Below are positions 50,501-61,608 of a stretch of DNA of 64,000 nt, in pieces; position 1 is the stretch's first letter, and each line of letters begins with the position of its first letter. A program made the translations under genes and the position numbers. The stretch is from NCBI GenBank assembly GCA_963681505.1, contig OY811987.1, positions 2,490,604 to 2,554,603 on the forward strand, given 5' to 3'. The notes beneath the pieces are model-generated. The model was given only the letters and a program-made list of their open reading frames with translations, was not told the DNA's origin and did not search any database. The stretch comes from Eunapius fragilis. Lineage: Eukaryota > Porifera > Demospongiae > Spongillida > Spongillidae.

Positions 50501-51504
50501 TTGATGTTCTGCAGCATCAAAATGCCTAATCCAGTGCCCATGCTCTTAAATTTAGGATCAAAGTAAATTTGTTTCTGTTTGGCAGCTAATAGAATTGAAC
50601 CATCAACACCAAGGGCAAATAAACAAGAAGATATATTCAAGACAGGCTGAGTAGAATAGTTGGATATTTCGTCATATATGAAAACAGCATTGCCTCCGGC
50701 ATATAGCTCATCAGCTGCATCGTTTACATAAAACCTGGGAGCAATGTAGAAGGAACCATCATTACAGTATGTAAACGTTGGATCGTATAGCAGGAGGCTG
50801 CCCTTCACAATCTGATTGTTCCCCACAAATGATGATCCAGTGATCACAGACGATCCAAGAATGTTTATCCCCATGAGGCCATACCCTGTGCTATTCTGTA
50901 TGGAGGTGGTTTCAATATGGAGGTTGGAGACATTGATCATGAGAACAGACACATATTGCACAAGACTGATGCTAATAATTGGACTGGTCTTCTGTATATA
51001 TGATAACATTTCAGACACATTTGCTCCACAGTTTGCTATGGTGAGGTTGATAAGTGATAGTTGCGTGATGTTGTTAAAAAAAAATCCAGAAGAATTGTCG
51101 CATCTGATTACAGCTGTTGGTTCAAGAAAAGTTACGTTTTTGTCTTCAATAAAGGTTACACTGAAGTTGAATGATGTTACTTTGTCTTCAACTGACATTT
51201 GGTTGAATGAGCCGAAGCCAGTAAACATTATATTTGAGAGGTTTTCGATCATAAGGCGTCCGCTGGTCATTGCGTGCACACCAGGCAGAAAGCAGAATGT
51301 GCTGTTTGATTGAAAGTAAACTGATGCATTTCTGATGTAAGTGTCAAGTGTGTTACAAGGAATAGTGGGAATGTTTACACATGTGCCATTGGGACTAACA
51401 ATGAATGTGCAGGTGGCAGATGCAAATCCTACTTTATGGACATCACTTCCAGTTGCCCAAGTTGTAAGAAAACAGAGCATAAGCAATTGCATATACAGTG
51501 CCAT
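47596..51504 (-). CDS. Large beta-helix, multi-pass membrane protein
   Basis: 1302 residues in one exon. Residues 1-19 are a signal peptide (LQLLMLCFLTTWATG-like). Residues about 80-640 are rungs of a right-handed parallel beta-helix (pectin-lyase-like fold): repeated Asn-rich strands such as SLFNNRGASDGGALYLYNSD and FVNNTAANSGGAIYAYTKGG. A cysteine-rich stalk follows (CPFGFIWDGTSQTCICG, QCDHNHGGVLCGGCK), with more than 30 NxS/T sites upstream. From about 893 to 1240 there are roughly eight hydrophobic spans, the first being HYIWLLIPILLMGVVLMILI, and then a short cytosolic tail rich in charged residues. The architecture, exposed helix ectodomain plus a membrane domain, is that of an abundant uncharacterised protein type in sponge genomes. 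It may be a receptor or adhesion molecule; its ligand and function are unknown. Confidence 0.85.
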   Translation of the reverse strand: MALYMQLLMLCFLTTWATGSDVHKVGFASATCTFIVSPNGTCVNIPTIPCNTLDTYIRNASVYFQSNSTFCFLPGVHAMTSGRLMIENLSNIMFTGFGSFNQMSVEDKVTSFNFSVTFIEDKNVTFLEPTAVIRCDNSSGFFFNNITQLSLINLTIANCGANVSEMLSYIQKTSPIISISLVQYVSVLMINVSNLHIETTSIQNSTGYGLMGINILGSSVITGSSFVGNNQIVKGSLLLYDPTFTYCNDGSFYIAPRFYVNDAADELYAGGNAVFIYDEISNYSTQPVLNISSCLFALGVDGSILLAAKQKQIYFDPKFKSMGTGLGILMLQNINTVHISISNTVAYRNQAFYGGNLNFQVNQMSSDIKLSAVNSFRGISLTGGGLYYFINPSPLTFGTDPDLLMITNSTFSSDYNYDYFGILIDMSNQLRMNTIVQVEQCNLFGNVVLQSSSLSVSSDTPVKFNNSAFITTGCYGGIGSYMTKSIYSNCSFNRTNIYASQSYIDFIDSSVSNSMLSAFELYYSHLQLTGNVSLFNNRGASDGGALYLYNSDVTFKAPLYSRFVNNTAANSGGAIYAYTKGGNGNCIFMFHDSNGTLESPVVHLYFESNYANVAGNVLYGGDIDRCAYDCTFTPKYSKYSANCPNMTTVLNKTASFVNNGNPSALISSVPQTVCSCTNDSVDCYSSTGVGHAVYPGQTINIPIITVGQLDGISPDVVLSYTCGVGKNCTTPILSDVQQQTKTYCINFTYKVIEQDFVHTFEIVLVPKTAYFNQFGGTLKYSTLVTVHPCPFGFIWDGTSQTCICGSVLQKHNIQCDINKLTVSKTGTLWIGNSSNGALAVHTHCPYDYCNVADITFSLENQDEQCDHNHGGVLCGGCKANLSAVFGSTQCKLCTSHYIWLLIPILLMGVVLMILIFLLNCTVSVGTINGVILYANIVRPGVINLLPTSNLNGFEKFLFVFIDWLNLDLGIETCFYDGMDTYDKTWLQFLFPLYILALVGAIIIGSRWSSKLAWLSKRNAVPVLATLILLSYTKIFQTTITIFSSTKLDTTNTAEDNPPVWLADGNILYAKGKHVSLFIAGLAVAAVFIIPYTSLLFLAPWLQAKSHLRILQWVNKLKPFIDAYQAPFKDQYRYWPGVHLMIRAVLYLAFTTNQANDINVNLFAAVLVLTFYLGMVNVLSVYKNWLLNLLETFFLVNVIFLSAAMLYSLSSIRSLSWVVMISVLIALLVSAVVLAYHVYVALKNYKYFKRVAAEFEDCISRNANRKNTAAAFSDFTDTVKKLDDSMADFYGSTESREPLMEDR

Positions 51505-52584
51505 TCTGTAGTGAGAGAGATGTTACAATTTAGCTTCTTATTGAGGCAGTGGTAATTAATGTTACAAATATGAAGTTGAGATGATACCATCAATCGAAAT
51601 ACCAGTCTTATATACTGACATTTTCCTGAGGCATTCTAGCATTAACATTCGTTTATTTTAGTTCTCATTTTCCTATGCATCCATATATTTTCTATGCTTA
51701 AGTTATCCGCAGCCAGTTTGAAATCCTATTAAGACTACAAACCATTTAGGTGTGTCATTTAAAAATACTTTCCACGCCTTTGAGACATTAATGTAATAAA
51801 TTTGCACATCAATATGGGGAGGGGGGAGGACTGGTAGGGGAGAAAGACTTGATTTCACAGGCTGCCTACATATAATATGGTACCATGCCATTTCAGTGAA
51901 CATACGTTTTGCTCTACTGTTCCGCTGGGTTCACCTGCGATTGTATCGTTCACAGTGGCGGATCAAGGGGGGGGGGGGGGGGGGGGGGGGGGGGTTTAAA
52001 GACCCCACGACGTGAATGGAATGGGTCTCAGATTTTTCCCTCGGGAACAGGTAGAGGTACAAGTATGTGTATAATACTAAGGTAAACAAACGTGTGTGTC
52101 GTTTAGACCAGCATGCAGCTTGGTCATGCTTCGGTCGGTCACAATGCATGGCTTCGCGTCACCAATTGAATTACTGAGCAGTAGGAACCAATTTTCTCGG
52201 CGCTGTTCACGCGGGCCGGGCTACTATTTTTTACAGATATCGCGCTTGCTTATGATGGTAATGCCACGTACGAATAGTTTATTTGGTGCGATATCACTGT
52301 CAAAAGTATGATCAATCTCATAAACGCGGAAGTAAAAAAGCGGCTGGGGCGAACTGGGGAACCTACAAGTGCCTCCCCCAGATACCCTTATATCGAGGGA
52401 GGGGCACGGCCCCTCCCTCGCTTATGAAATGGCTATTAGATCCCCAAAAATCCTGGTTCATAACATTAACTACTGCACGCGCGTTATAGTTGTATTTGTT
52501 TCATACGTATTAGTACAAGTTCGCTTTGTGCCGATTTAGCAGCACGGTTTACGGTGCTAGCTGGAAAAGCAGCTGATTTGCATT
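51505..52584. other. Upstream region of the membrane-protein gene
   Basis: No gene is recognised. A 28-G homopolymer lies at 51967-51994. TATATACTGAC near 51609-51619 and the 50-bp AT-rich stretch around it could belong to the promoter, about 105 bp upstream of the ATG. Confidence 0.4.
51967..51994. repeat. 28-bp poly-G run
   Basis: Uninterrupted G on the plus strand, preceded by GGATCAA. Confidence 0.9.
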
Positions 52585-52921
52585 GGGCTATTATTTAACC
52601 GTACACCCCTACAGATGACAATAATTGCAAACGTAACCCCCCGAGACAGTATATAAAAGCACCCCTGGACAAGCTTATATTATACCTCCACCTCCCCGGG
52701 ACAGATGTGTAAATGCCCCCTGGACAAGCTTCTGTTTTGTTCCACCCCCCTGGACAAGCTTCTATGTTGTTCCCCTCCCCCCTGGACAAGCTTCTATTAT
52801 GCCTTCTAACCCCCCGGGACAGGCATTTAAATGACCACCCCCCGAGACATATTCCATATACCCCCCTGGACACCATTTATTGTCATCTGTAGGGGTGTAT
52901 AATTAAATAATGGAATAGCCC
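52585..52921. mobile_element. MITE with internal minisatellite
   Basis: Ends are inverted repeats: GGGCTATTATTTAACCGTAC with ACCCCTACAGATGACAATAA, and read inward from the right GGGCTATTCCATTATTTAAT with ACCCCTACAGATGACAATAA. The trinucleotide ATT flanks both sides (52582-52584, 52922-52924), a 3-bp target duplication as in PIF/Harbinger elements, although those normally use TWA. The interior is a degenerate 25-40-bp repeat of CCCCCTGGACAAGCTTCTAT type in both C-T and C-G versions. Confidence 0.75.
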
Positions 52922-53427
52922 ATTAGCGTAGTGTGCACGGTTGTTCACTCAGTGCCATCGAAGCCTATCGTATACAGAACTATTAATCAGTGTTGCAACG
53001 CATATCAGGCACAGATAGAAATTTTCGTTATATCTGTCTATAACATCGTATATGTCTTCCCAGTGACATACACAAACACAACAACGTACCTTTTGTATCA
53101 GCACAAACTAACATTACCTTTCATGGGAGGTGATAAACACATTCATAATAGCACAGTCGCTTAGGTGTATAATTAGAATGGTACCGTAAATAGGCTTGCG
53201 GTACTTAATGATCTCGTTGATAACTGATTCTACTTTCACGTGTTTCATGTGCGCACGTACGTGCTGACATGACAATGTAAAATAGGGAACCTCCCCTAAG
53301 GTCTGGGGACTGTAAAGCCCGTGACTTCCTGCCGTCACGTGCCAAGCGAGCACTATTTAGCTTACCTGTTACCACGTGTTTTATTACCATTATTTGCGCA
53401 AATAGTGATTGTGTCTCGCAGGAAAGA
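52922..53427. other. Intergenic
   Basis: No gene recognised. The last part may be promoter or an upstream exon of the small gene at 53428, because TTGTGTCTCGCAG at 53409-53421 also looks like a splice acceptor. Confidence 0.35.
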
Positions 53428-53765
53428 ATGCTTTGGCAGTTCTTCATAAGCACGGGTGAGATGGAATAGATTATGAACAAGAAGTGCATATCAAAGACCA
53501 CGGTGTGCTGTGTCAGTGCATCCTGTGGGGGACAAATATGCTACATCAAAAGAGACGACTACTGAAAGAGCTGCGCCAAATAATGGCCAACTTTTCAATT
53601 CTTCTCTTACATATAGTGTATGCTATTGTGTAGTTGCCATTACTTCGCACGAGAAATGGATGTACTTTACTGTTATTTTTGTCTTCTGGAAAGGTTGGCC
53701 GTGAAGATCTGGTCGCTACGGTGTATCCCAGCAAGCTTATCGGCGTGAACATCAAGAATGTATAG
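53428..53765 (+). CDS. Small three-exon gene, 66 residues, product not recognised
   Basis: Three short exons fit together: 53428-53455 (ATG, donor G|GTGAGA), 53517-53617 (acceptor GTGTCAG, donor AGT|GTATGC) and 53694-53765 (acceptor TCTGGAAAG, stop TAG). Phases 1 and 0 match and both introns are short (61 and 76 bp), as in neighbouring genes. The predicted protein begins MLWQFFISTVHPVGDKYATS and ends VATVYPSKLIGVNIKNV. It has no signal peptide or membrane span. I do not recognise it, and the first exon might instead belong to a longer gene spliced at 53421. The last exon has a strongly coding look. It lies between the membrane-protein gene and NEMF, convergent with NEMF. Confidence 0.4.
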
Positions 53766-54384
53766 CAGACCGCGCGCGCTGCACCTACGTATACGATGGA
53801 CCCCACCTGAAGTTCAGGACAATATTATTGCAACGTCACTATGCATTTATTTCTTCGAACAGCCATCATGAGTTCATGTATTTTTTGTATATTTACGTCT
53901 GGCCGATATCTGTATTTGTTTTTATTACGAAGGTTATAGTTAAGGATACGTGACCCTGCAAAGAATGTGTTTTTGTAAGTGTTAGCTAGCTTTCAAAATA
54001 ATACATACGTCCAGGCTAGCTAATGAATACCACACCCTAATAATGGTGCAGATAAGGGAACACGAGGGTGAGAGGGACCATGAAATACCATATCCAGTGG
54101 TTTTTTAACATAAGCCCCCCCATGCCATGTAGGGTTATTATCCGGAGGACAATAAATGACCCGCGTGGCAATTGCATTGCAATTGACCAACATGTAAAGT
54201 GGTATGTCCATATGGGTGTGTGGGTGGGTGCACGTTCGATTTGTCTGAGGGGATCCTCTGTGCAGAGCCATATAACAGTAAAAATAAACACTGCTTTTCA
54301 TTGCATAGATTCAAAAAAAAGGGAAAAAAAGCCAATATGAATTACAATGTGATCCAAGTGTGATGACCCTGAAATAACTATGTG
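53766..54384. other. Convergent 3' region, small gene / NEMF
   Basis: TTTATT hexamers near 53845 and 53918 are possible minus-strand polyadenylation signals for NEMF, about 460-540 bp past its stop. Nothing else recognised. Confidence 0.4.
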
Positions 54385-54458
54385 CTAGTTTGTGAGAGTC
54401 ATTTTGACCTTTCCTGGGAAATACCTTGACATATCTGTATCCTGCAGTGTGTGTGTAT

Positions 54459-54552
<94 letters not shown>

Positions 54553-56367
54553 AGGACCTGAAACATGCATTGTGCACAGTATCAAGCATTACCCTAACAC
54601 TCTTCAGAAGATCTTTCTCCCTTTGAAGTGAGTCTTTTGACTGAATAAACTTGAGAACAGCAGCCTTTGCAGCTAAGCAAACAATCAGACCCTGTACACA
54701 TGACTACTAGCAACAGTACCTTTGCCTCTTCTGTTTGTTCCAGGCACCAGCTTCACTTTAAATCTGCAGAGAGGTGGCACATGTCAGCTCCATTTAAAGC
54801 ACACGTTCATATGCTACGTTAATGGACATGTGTTGCCTCTACACCAGCATAATCACATACACTCCTGGCTACTCGGGGTGCTGGAGGGGGGGGGGGGTGT
54901 GTGTGTGGCAGTCTGACAACTCACTTGTAGTTGGCAAGGGCTGTGTAAGGAGCACACACTGGTATGATGTACAGCAGGACATCACTGGACAGTGGACACC
55001 CAGTGAGCGAATCCAAGATGGACACCTGTTCCTGTTTGAAAAGAAATAACGAGATTCCAGACTGAAAGAAACATAAGTAAATCTGTACATCTCAAGACTT
55101 GTGATGACAAAATGATACATTGCGAACTCATTTCAACTCTAGACCTTGTAGAAATCACGTACCTTCAGTGTCTCTTCCATTAACTGGATGTTCTCCTCCT
55201 TCATCAGAGCCTGCTTCTCCTCATCATCTGATTCCTGAGATTAAGTGTGCACACACACACACACAGTGAATACATTATTGTGGACCCCTATAGGTGACCT
55301 CTGTGACCACACCCCTTCTTGTGGGCAGCTTCAGAGACAATGTCACCTGATTACATGTACAAACTAAGCGTTGATTGGTTGGACCACTTGTCAACAGCTT
55401 ACCACTTCTATCTGTTCATCTTCTTTATCAGATGCATCCTCCACTTCCTTTGTGCCTTCCATTGTCCCTTCCTCTCTAACAGGCTCTATGGCTGCATCAG
55501 CCTTGAGCTTTGTGGCTTCCTCCTGACCTTCTTGTTTCTCTTCCCCAGTCCTATCCTCTTGCCCCTCCTCTTCGCTGTCCATTTGCTCTGGTGCAATAAT
55601 TTGGACACTGCTGTGCCCATCCCCAGTCCCAATGCTGCCCCCATCCCCAGTCCCAATGCTGCTATCGTCATCTTCAACTGCCAATAGGAGCGGCGCCATT
55701 TGCTTGTGGGCAGGCCTGGGGACCTGAGATACTGTGTCCTTTTTCTGCAGGTACTTGTGCTTAGGGTTTGATGAGTGGGAGGAGCCACCCCTCCCACCCT
55801 TGCCCTCAGTGCCCTTGTTATCTGAGGGATTACTGGTACCAGCGGACTAATGGAGGAAAGACACCATGTGAAGGGGGAGAGACACCATGTGAAGGGAGAG
55901 AGACACCATGTGAAGGGGAGAGACACCATGTGAAGGGGGAGAGACACCATGTGAAGGGGGAGAGACACCATGTGAAGGGAGAGAGACACCATGTAAAGGG
56001 GGAGAGACACCATGTGAAGGGGGAGAGACACCATGTGAAGGGGGAGAGACACCATGTGAAGGGAGAGAGACACCATGTAAAGGGGGAGAGACACCATGTG
56101 AAGGGAGAGACACCATGTGAAGGGGGAGAGACACCATGTGAAGGGGGAGAGACACCATGTGAAGGGGGAGAGACACCATGTGAAGGGGGAGAGACACCAT
56201 GTGAAGGGAGAGAGACACCATGTGAAGGGGAGAGACACCATGTGGAAGGGGGAGAGACACCGTGTGAAGGGGAGAGACACCGTGTGAAGGGAGAGACACC
56301 GTATGAAGGGAGAGACACCATGTGAAGGGGGAGAGACACCATGTGAAGGGGGAGAGACATCATGAAG

Positions 56368-56406
<39 letters not shown>

Positions 56407-59400
56407 AGCAAGTTACCCTTCTAGTTACAATAGGTGTCACATCAATCACAGCACAGATGTGTTAATTCCTCTGCTATGACTTTGCCACCCACCCACCTAT
56501 CCCTCACCCTCACAATACACTCATACATACTGCTAGTATCTTCATCCTGATCATTCTTTCCTCTTCATCCTGGTCTCTGTACTTCTGTTGCATTTTCTTG
56601 GCTTTGGACTGTGGAGGAGGGGGCAGTACATGTGATCTAACACACTCTCCATAGCACCTGGATTAAGGCTAAGTACATACCCCTACCTCTCCACATCCCT
56701 CCCCCCATCTCTCCACATCCCTCCCCACCTCTTCACATCCCTCCCCCACCTCTCCACATCCCTCCCTCCCCCATCCCTCCACATCCCTCCCCCATCCCTG
56801 CACATTCCTCCCCACCTCTCCACATCCCTCCCTCCCCATCCCTCCCCCATCCCTCCACATCCCTCCCCCACCTCTCCACATCCCTCCCTCCCCATCCCTC
56901 CACATCCCTCCCCCATCCCTGCACATCCCTCCCCACCTCTCCACATCCCTCCCCACCTCTCCACATCCCTCCCCACCTCTCCACATCCCTCCCCACCTCT
57001 CCACATCCCTCCCCACCTCTCCACATCCCTCCCCACCTCTCCACATCCCTCCCCCATCCCTCCCTCCCTCCATCTCTCAACATCCCTCCCTCCTTCCATC
57101 TCTCCACATCCCTCCCTCATCTCTCCACATCCCTCCCTCCCCCACCTCTCCACATCCCTCCATCTCTCCACATCCCTCCCTCCCCCACCTCTCCACATCC
57201 CTCCATCTCTCCACATTCCTCCCTCCACCTCCACATCCCTCCCTCCACCTCTCCACATCCCTCCCTCCCCCATCTCTCCACATCCCTCCCCTCATCTCTT
57301 CACACTCCCTACCTTCTGTCCACGCTTAGGTTGCAGCTGCTGAGGTGTTACCTTCTCCTGCTGGGAAATCATACAATGAGGGTCCCCAGGCCACAGCATC
57401 GCGTATGGTCCCCAGGCCACTAGGGACTGCCTAACCTTTACTTTGGCTTGAGGCTGCTTTTGCCGTTGGTGTTCTTTCCTGTCTTCCACAACATCCTTCT
57501 GCTTAGCCTGCTTGTGCAGGTCTCTATAGGCAAAGAAGGCCTGAAACCCAGCATGTGTAGTCCCATATGTGAGGTGCCCCTCCCCCCCTCCCCCCTCCCT
57601 CCCATATGTGAGGTCATACATGATTGCATTGAAGACATGAAGCCAAGATAAGCCCCCCCCCCCCCCCCCCCCCACCAGCGGAAAAAATGACTATAGTTTA
57701 AATGCCCTTATCTTCGTAATCGCGAACACTTCTGAGTATCTTTTTTTGATTTAGTTCAAACATGAGCCATGGGCAGAGGTAGGGAGGTTTGTAAGTACCT
57801 AACCGTATTATATGTCACAATTAAAACAATCATTGAATAGAGGCCCATCCCTACCCTTCAAGCGTACCCTTCAAGCATGCCCTTCAAACCTGCCCTTCAA
57901 GCCTACCCTTCAAGAAAGCCTGCCCTTCAAGCCTACCCGTAATGAGATAATGGACCGAACGTTTACGCTTTCACTACAAATAACCAAAGGCAATAACGAA
58001 GGCCACACCTACCCTCCTTCCCTAGTAATAGCAACAATCTGCTTCCCATTTTTCTACCAATAACCTCTGAAAGCCAAGGTGGCTGGTAACACTCACCTGC
58101 GTTGCTTAGCAGACATGTACTGGTGTCTCTTTTCATCACCTGCCTTTGAAAGAAGGTGAACGGAACATGTGGAGACACCACAATAGCCCAACTCTAAATG
58201 TAGCCCACCTTCTGCTCAGTCATCTCGTCATGTTCCCCTTGTGCTGCCTCAGGTACGTCTGGCACAGACGAGGTGACACTTGTTACCCTCTGTAACTCAA
58301 AGCTGCAAGGGGGTTTGGGGGGGGGGGGGGGCACAGAGACGTACATGTAAGCATGGGCATTCTTGCCCATGGCTGATGCAATGCACAGCAAACTAACTTC
58401 TCTCCCCCAACGTGCTGCAGCTGTATGCTTGTGTTAGGGAACGAGCCGTCCCCGTCCGACCCATCGCTATCCAACTGTGACCCGTTGGCCCCTAAAGGAA
58501 TAGGTGTGTGCAACGCCTGAGGTAGCCACCGGTTGTGCCCTCCTTACCATCTTCATTGTCTGTGTCGTCATTTCCTATCTCCTCTTCCCCAGTACCAGTG
58601 GTCTTGGGTTCACCAACAGGTTGCTATGAGCATGTGATGTGTAGAGTATGTGCACGTCATGTGTAGAAGGCTACACGTATGGGTCACATGTGCTAAATAT
58701 ACCAACACATTCCCACCCAGGCTGGAAGAAAATTGTGCACGCGTGCATGGAGGCATGACCACAAGGCATAACCCCAAGATATGCAGGCATGACACAAGGA
58801 TATGCAGGCGTGACACAAGGATATGCAGGCATAACCCCAAGATATGCAGGCATGACACAAGGATATGCAGGCGTGACACATATATGTATATGCAGGCGTG
58901 ACACAAGGATATGCAGGCGTGACACAAGGATATGCAGGCATGATACAAGGATAAGCAGGCAGAATACACGACAATGAAGCATATTACTAACCAGTGATGA
59001 GCCTTCATTGTCGTCCAATCCCCTAACTCGCCTTTCATTCAGGTGGTTGACAATGCAAGATTCATCCACCTGGAAAGGGAGGGGAGGGAGGGAGGAGGAG
59101 GGAGGGGGAGGAAAACGAAGGTAGCTTTAGCTTTGTTAAGAAATGAATGGCTAAAGTGAAAGCCAGTGTCATTTTGTGAATGCATGTGCATGCAACTCCA
59201 CTAGTACCTAACCCCTTCCATAAACTTCAACACCCTAACACCATACACCCTAACACCTACACCATACACCCTAATCCTTCACACCATATCCCTAACACCA
59301 TAACTCTAACACCATAACTCTAACACCATACACCCACACCATACACCCTAACACCTCCATACACCCACACCATATATATACCCACACCATACATCCTAAC

Positions 59401-59959
59401 ACCACCATATACCCACATCATATATACCCACACCATACATGTACATCCTAACACCATATACCCACACCTAACACCATATACCCACACCATACACCCTTAC
59501 ACCCACACCATACATCCTAACACCATATACCCACACCATACACCCTTACACCCACACCATACATCCTAACACCATATACCCACACCATACACCCTTACAC
59601 CCACACCATACATCCTAACACCATATACCCACACCATACACCCTAACACCATATACCCACACCATACACCCTCACACCATACACCCCACACCATATACAA
59701 TACCCATACCATACACCCACAACCTAACATCATGTGCTACACAACATCCTGGTGACTACCATACCCTGAATATGAAGCCAAACCCAAGCATCAGTTGGCA
59801 AGGAGCAAGCATGTTCTTCTTCCCTGAGGGTATGAGACAGCAGTTGCTATGGAAATGATGCTATCATATGGATGTCTTCTACCTCTGATCATGAAGCTAC
59901 CAGTGGTGAGGTACTCCCCAGTGGGTGCTGTCTTGGAGACCTGTACACACACAAACACA

Positions 59960-60008
<49 letters not shown>

Positions 60009-61571
60009 ACACCACACACACCAACATTATTCTTGCACAAAATACTAGGGGGGGGGGGGGGGGGGGGAAAGAGAGTGTTTCCAAATGGAGCATGCTCACC
60101 TGTCCGTAATGGACCCACCAGGCGTTGGTGATGATACGAGAGTCCCAGGCAGTACTGTAGCACACAGCCATACATCCCGCTTCATTGAGGGTCTTGGGGG
60201 GAACAGGGCCACCTGTGGAGCAACAGGGCACATACAACAGGGCACATACAACATGGCACATACAACAGGGCACATACAACAGGGCACATACAACAGGGCA
60301 CATACAACAGGGCACATACAACAGGGCACATACAACATGGCACATACAACATGGCACATACAACAGGGCACATACAACAGGGCACATACAACAGGGCACA
60401 TACAACAGGGCACATACAACATGGCACATACAACATGGCACATACAACAGGGCACATACAACAGGGCACATATAACAGAGCACAGGGCTCGTACGACAGA
60501 GCAAGGAGACAGGGAGAAGCTGTTTCCATGACATGGAACTTCATACACATGTAATGTAAAGTACCACATACAAACCACACCCCCTGCCCCAATTAGGGGA
60601 GTAACACATGAGCTTTTTTTTCACGATAGAGGACAGAGGGTGGGGGGCGTATATGCAATACTTCTTATGGTACACATGTACATGCATTGTGTGGTGTGTA
60701 TGTGTGTATGCATTGCTATGTTCAGAGTACACATGCAGAGTTGATACATGTCTGTGTATGTGTGCATATGTGTTTCCCCCGCACACTCGTGCCTGTACAG
60801 ACAAATGTGCAAGGCATGCTCAAACCTGCATGGTTCTTGATGACCACACTGGAAGCTCCATGGAGGTCAGCATGGACATAGACATCCCCTGCAAGGGAGG
60901 GGCACGGGTGACATTGAATTTGTGCAATACGCAACAGCCACACAGAGTATGAATTAGGGACAGCTACAAGGAAATGTAGGCCATACTTGAGGGTATACCA
61001 CTAGAGGGTATACATGTAGCTACAAGACAACACATTGCACTGGGACATGATGTATTCAGTTACTAATAATCTCCAGTGCAGACAAAGAGGACATTTATGC
61101 AATTTGTGAGATATTACATGTGCATGCACAATTAATGGGAACACAACTTATGCTGATATAACACAGAACTGGAAGAACACAGCCATCCCCTCCACAGATG
61201 TCCCTCCACAAGAGGCATGGTTTGTTACCTGACACTTTCTTAAAATAAAACAATACCCATGCATTAATATGAAATGATTATTAGCAACAGCAACCCTTAT
61301 TGACTTCTGATGCTCCCATTGGTACTGTCCATGGTGTTAGGTGTACCCCCACCCCCTCCACCCCCCTGGGGACCTCACTAAAGTACTGTAAAGACCTTCA
61401 CTGAAGTATTTCTTGACAATGTGCTCATTTTGCTGTTGGTCACGCCCTCCAATCACAAGGTAGTTTTCTGAACTGATAAACCAATAGAACTTCTCGAACC
61501 TTCAAAAAGGGTACACATGCATGTATCAAACCAGACTGTTGTGATAAAGACAGAATGGTTCACATAATAAC

Positions 61572-61608
<37 letters not shown>

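Noticed and set aside
55486-56411. Frames of 150-264 codons rich in SLPLHMV or HHVKGER
   Set aside because: They arise from the GAGAGACACCATGTGAAGGG array in a NEMF intron; the true NEMF exon nearby is 55403-55846.
56669-57295. Glycine/tryptophan-rich frames ([10 protein letters not shown])
   Set aside because: Product of the CCACCTCTCCACATCCCTCC array in a NEMF intron.
58760-58970. Regularly spaced repeats resembling a CRISPR array
   Set aside because: Units are directly adjacent with no unique spacers, in a eukaryotic intron.
59791-60592. Cysteine-rich 136-247-codon frames ([10 protein letters not shown])
   Set aside because: Product of the 14-bp array; the real coding sequence here is two short NEMF exons (60100-60212 and 59883-59940).
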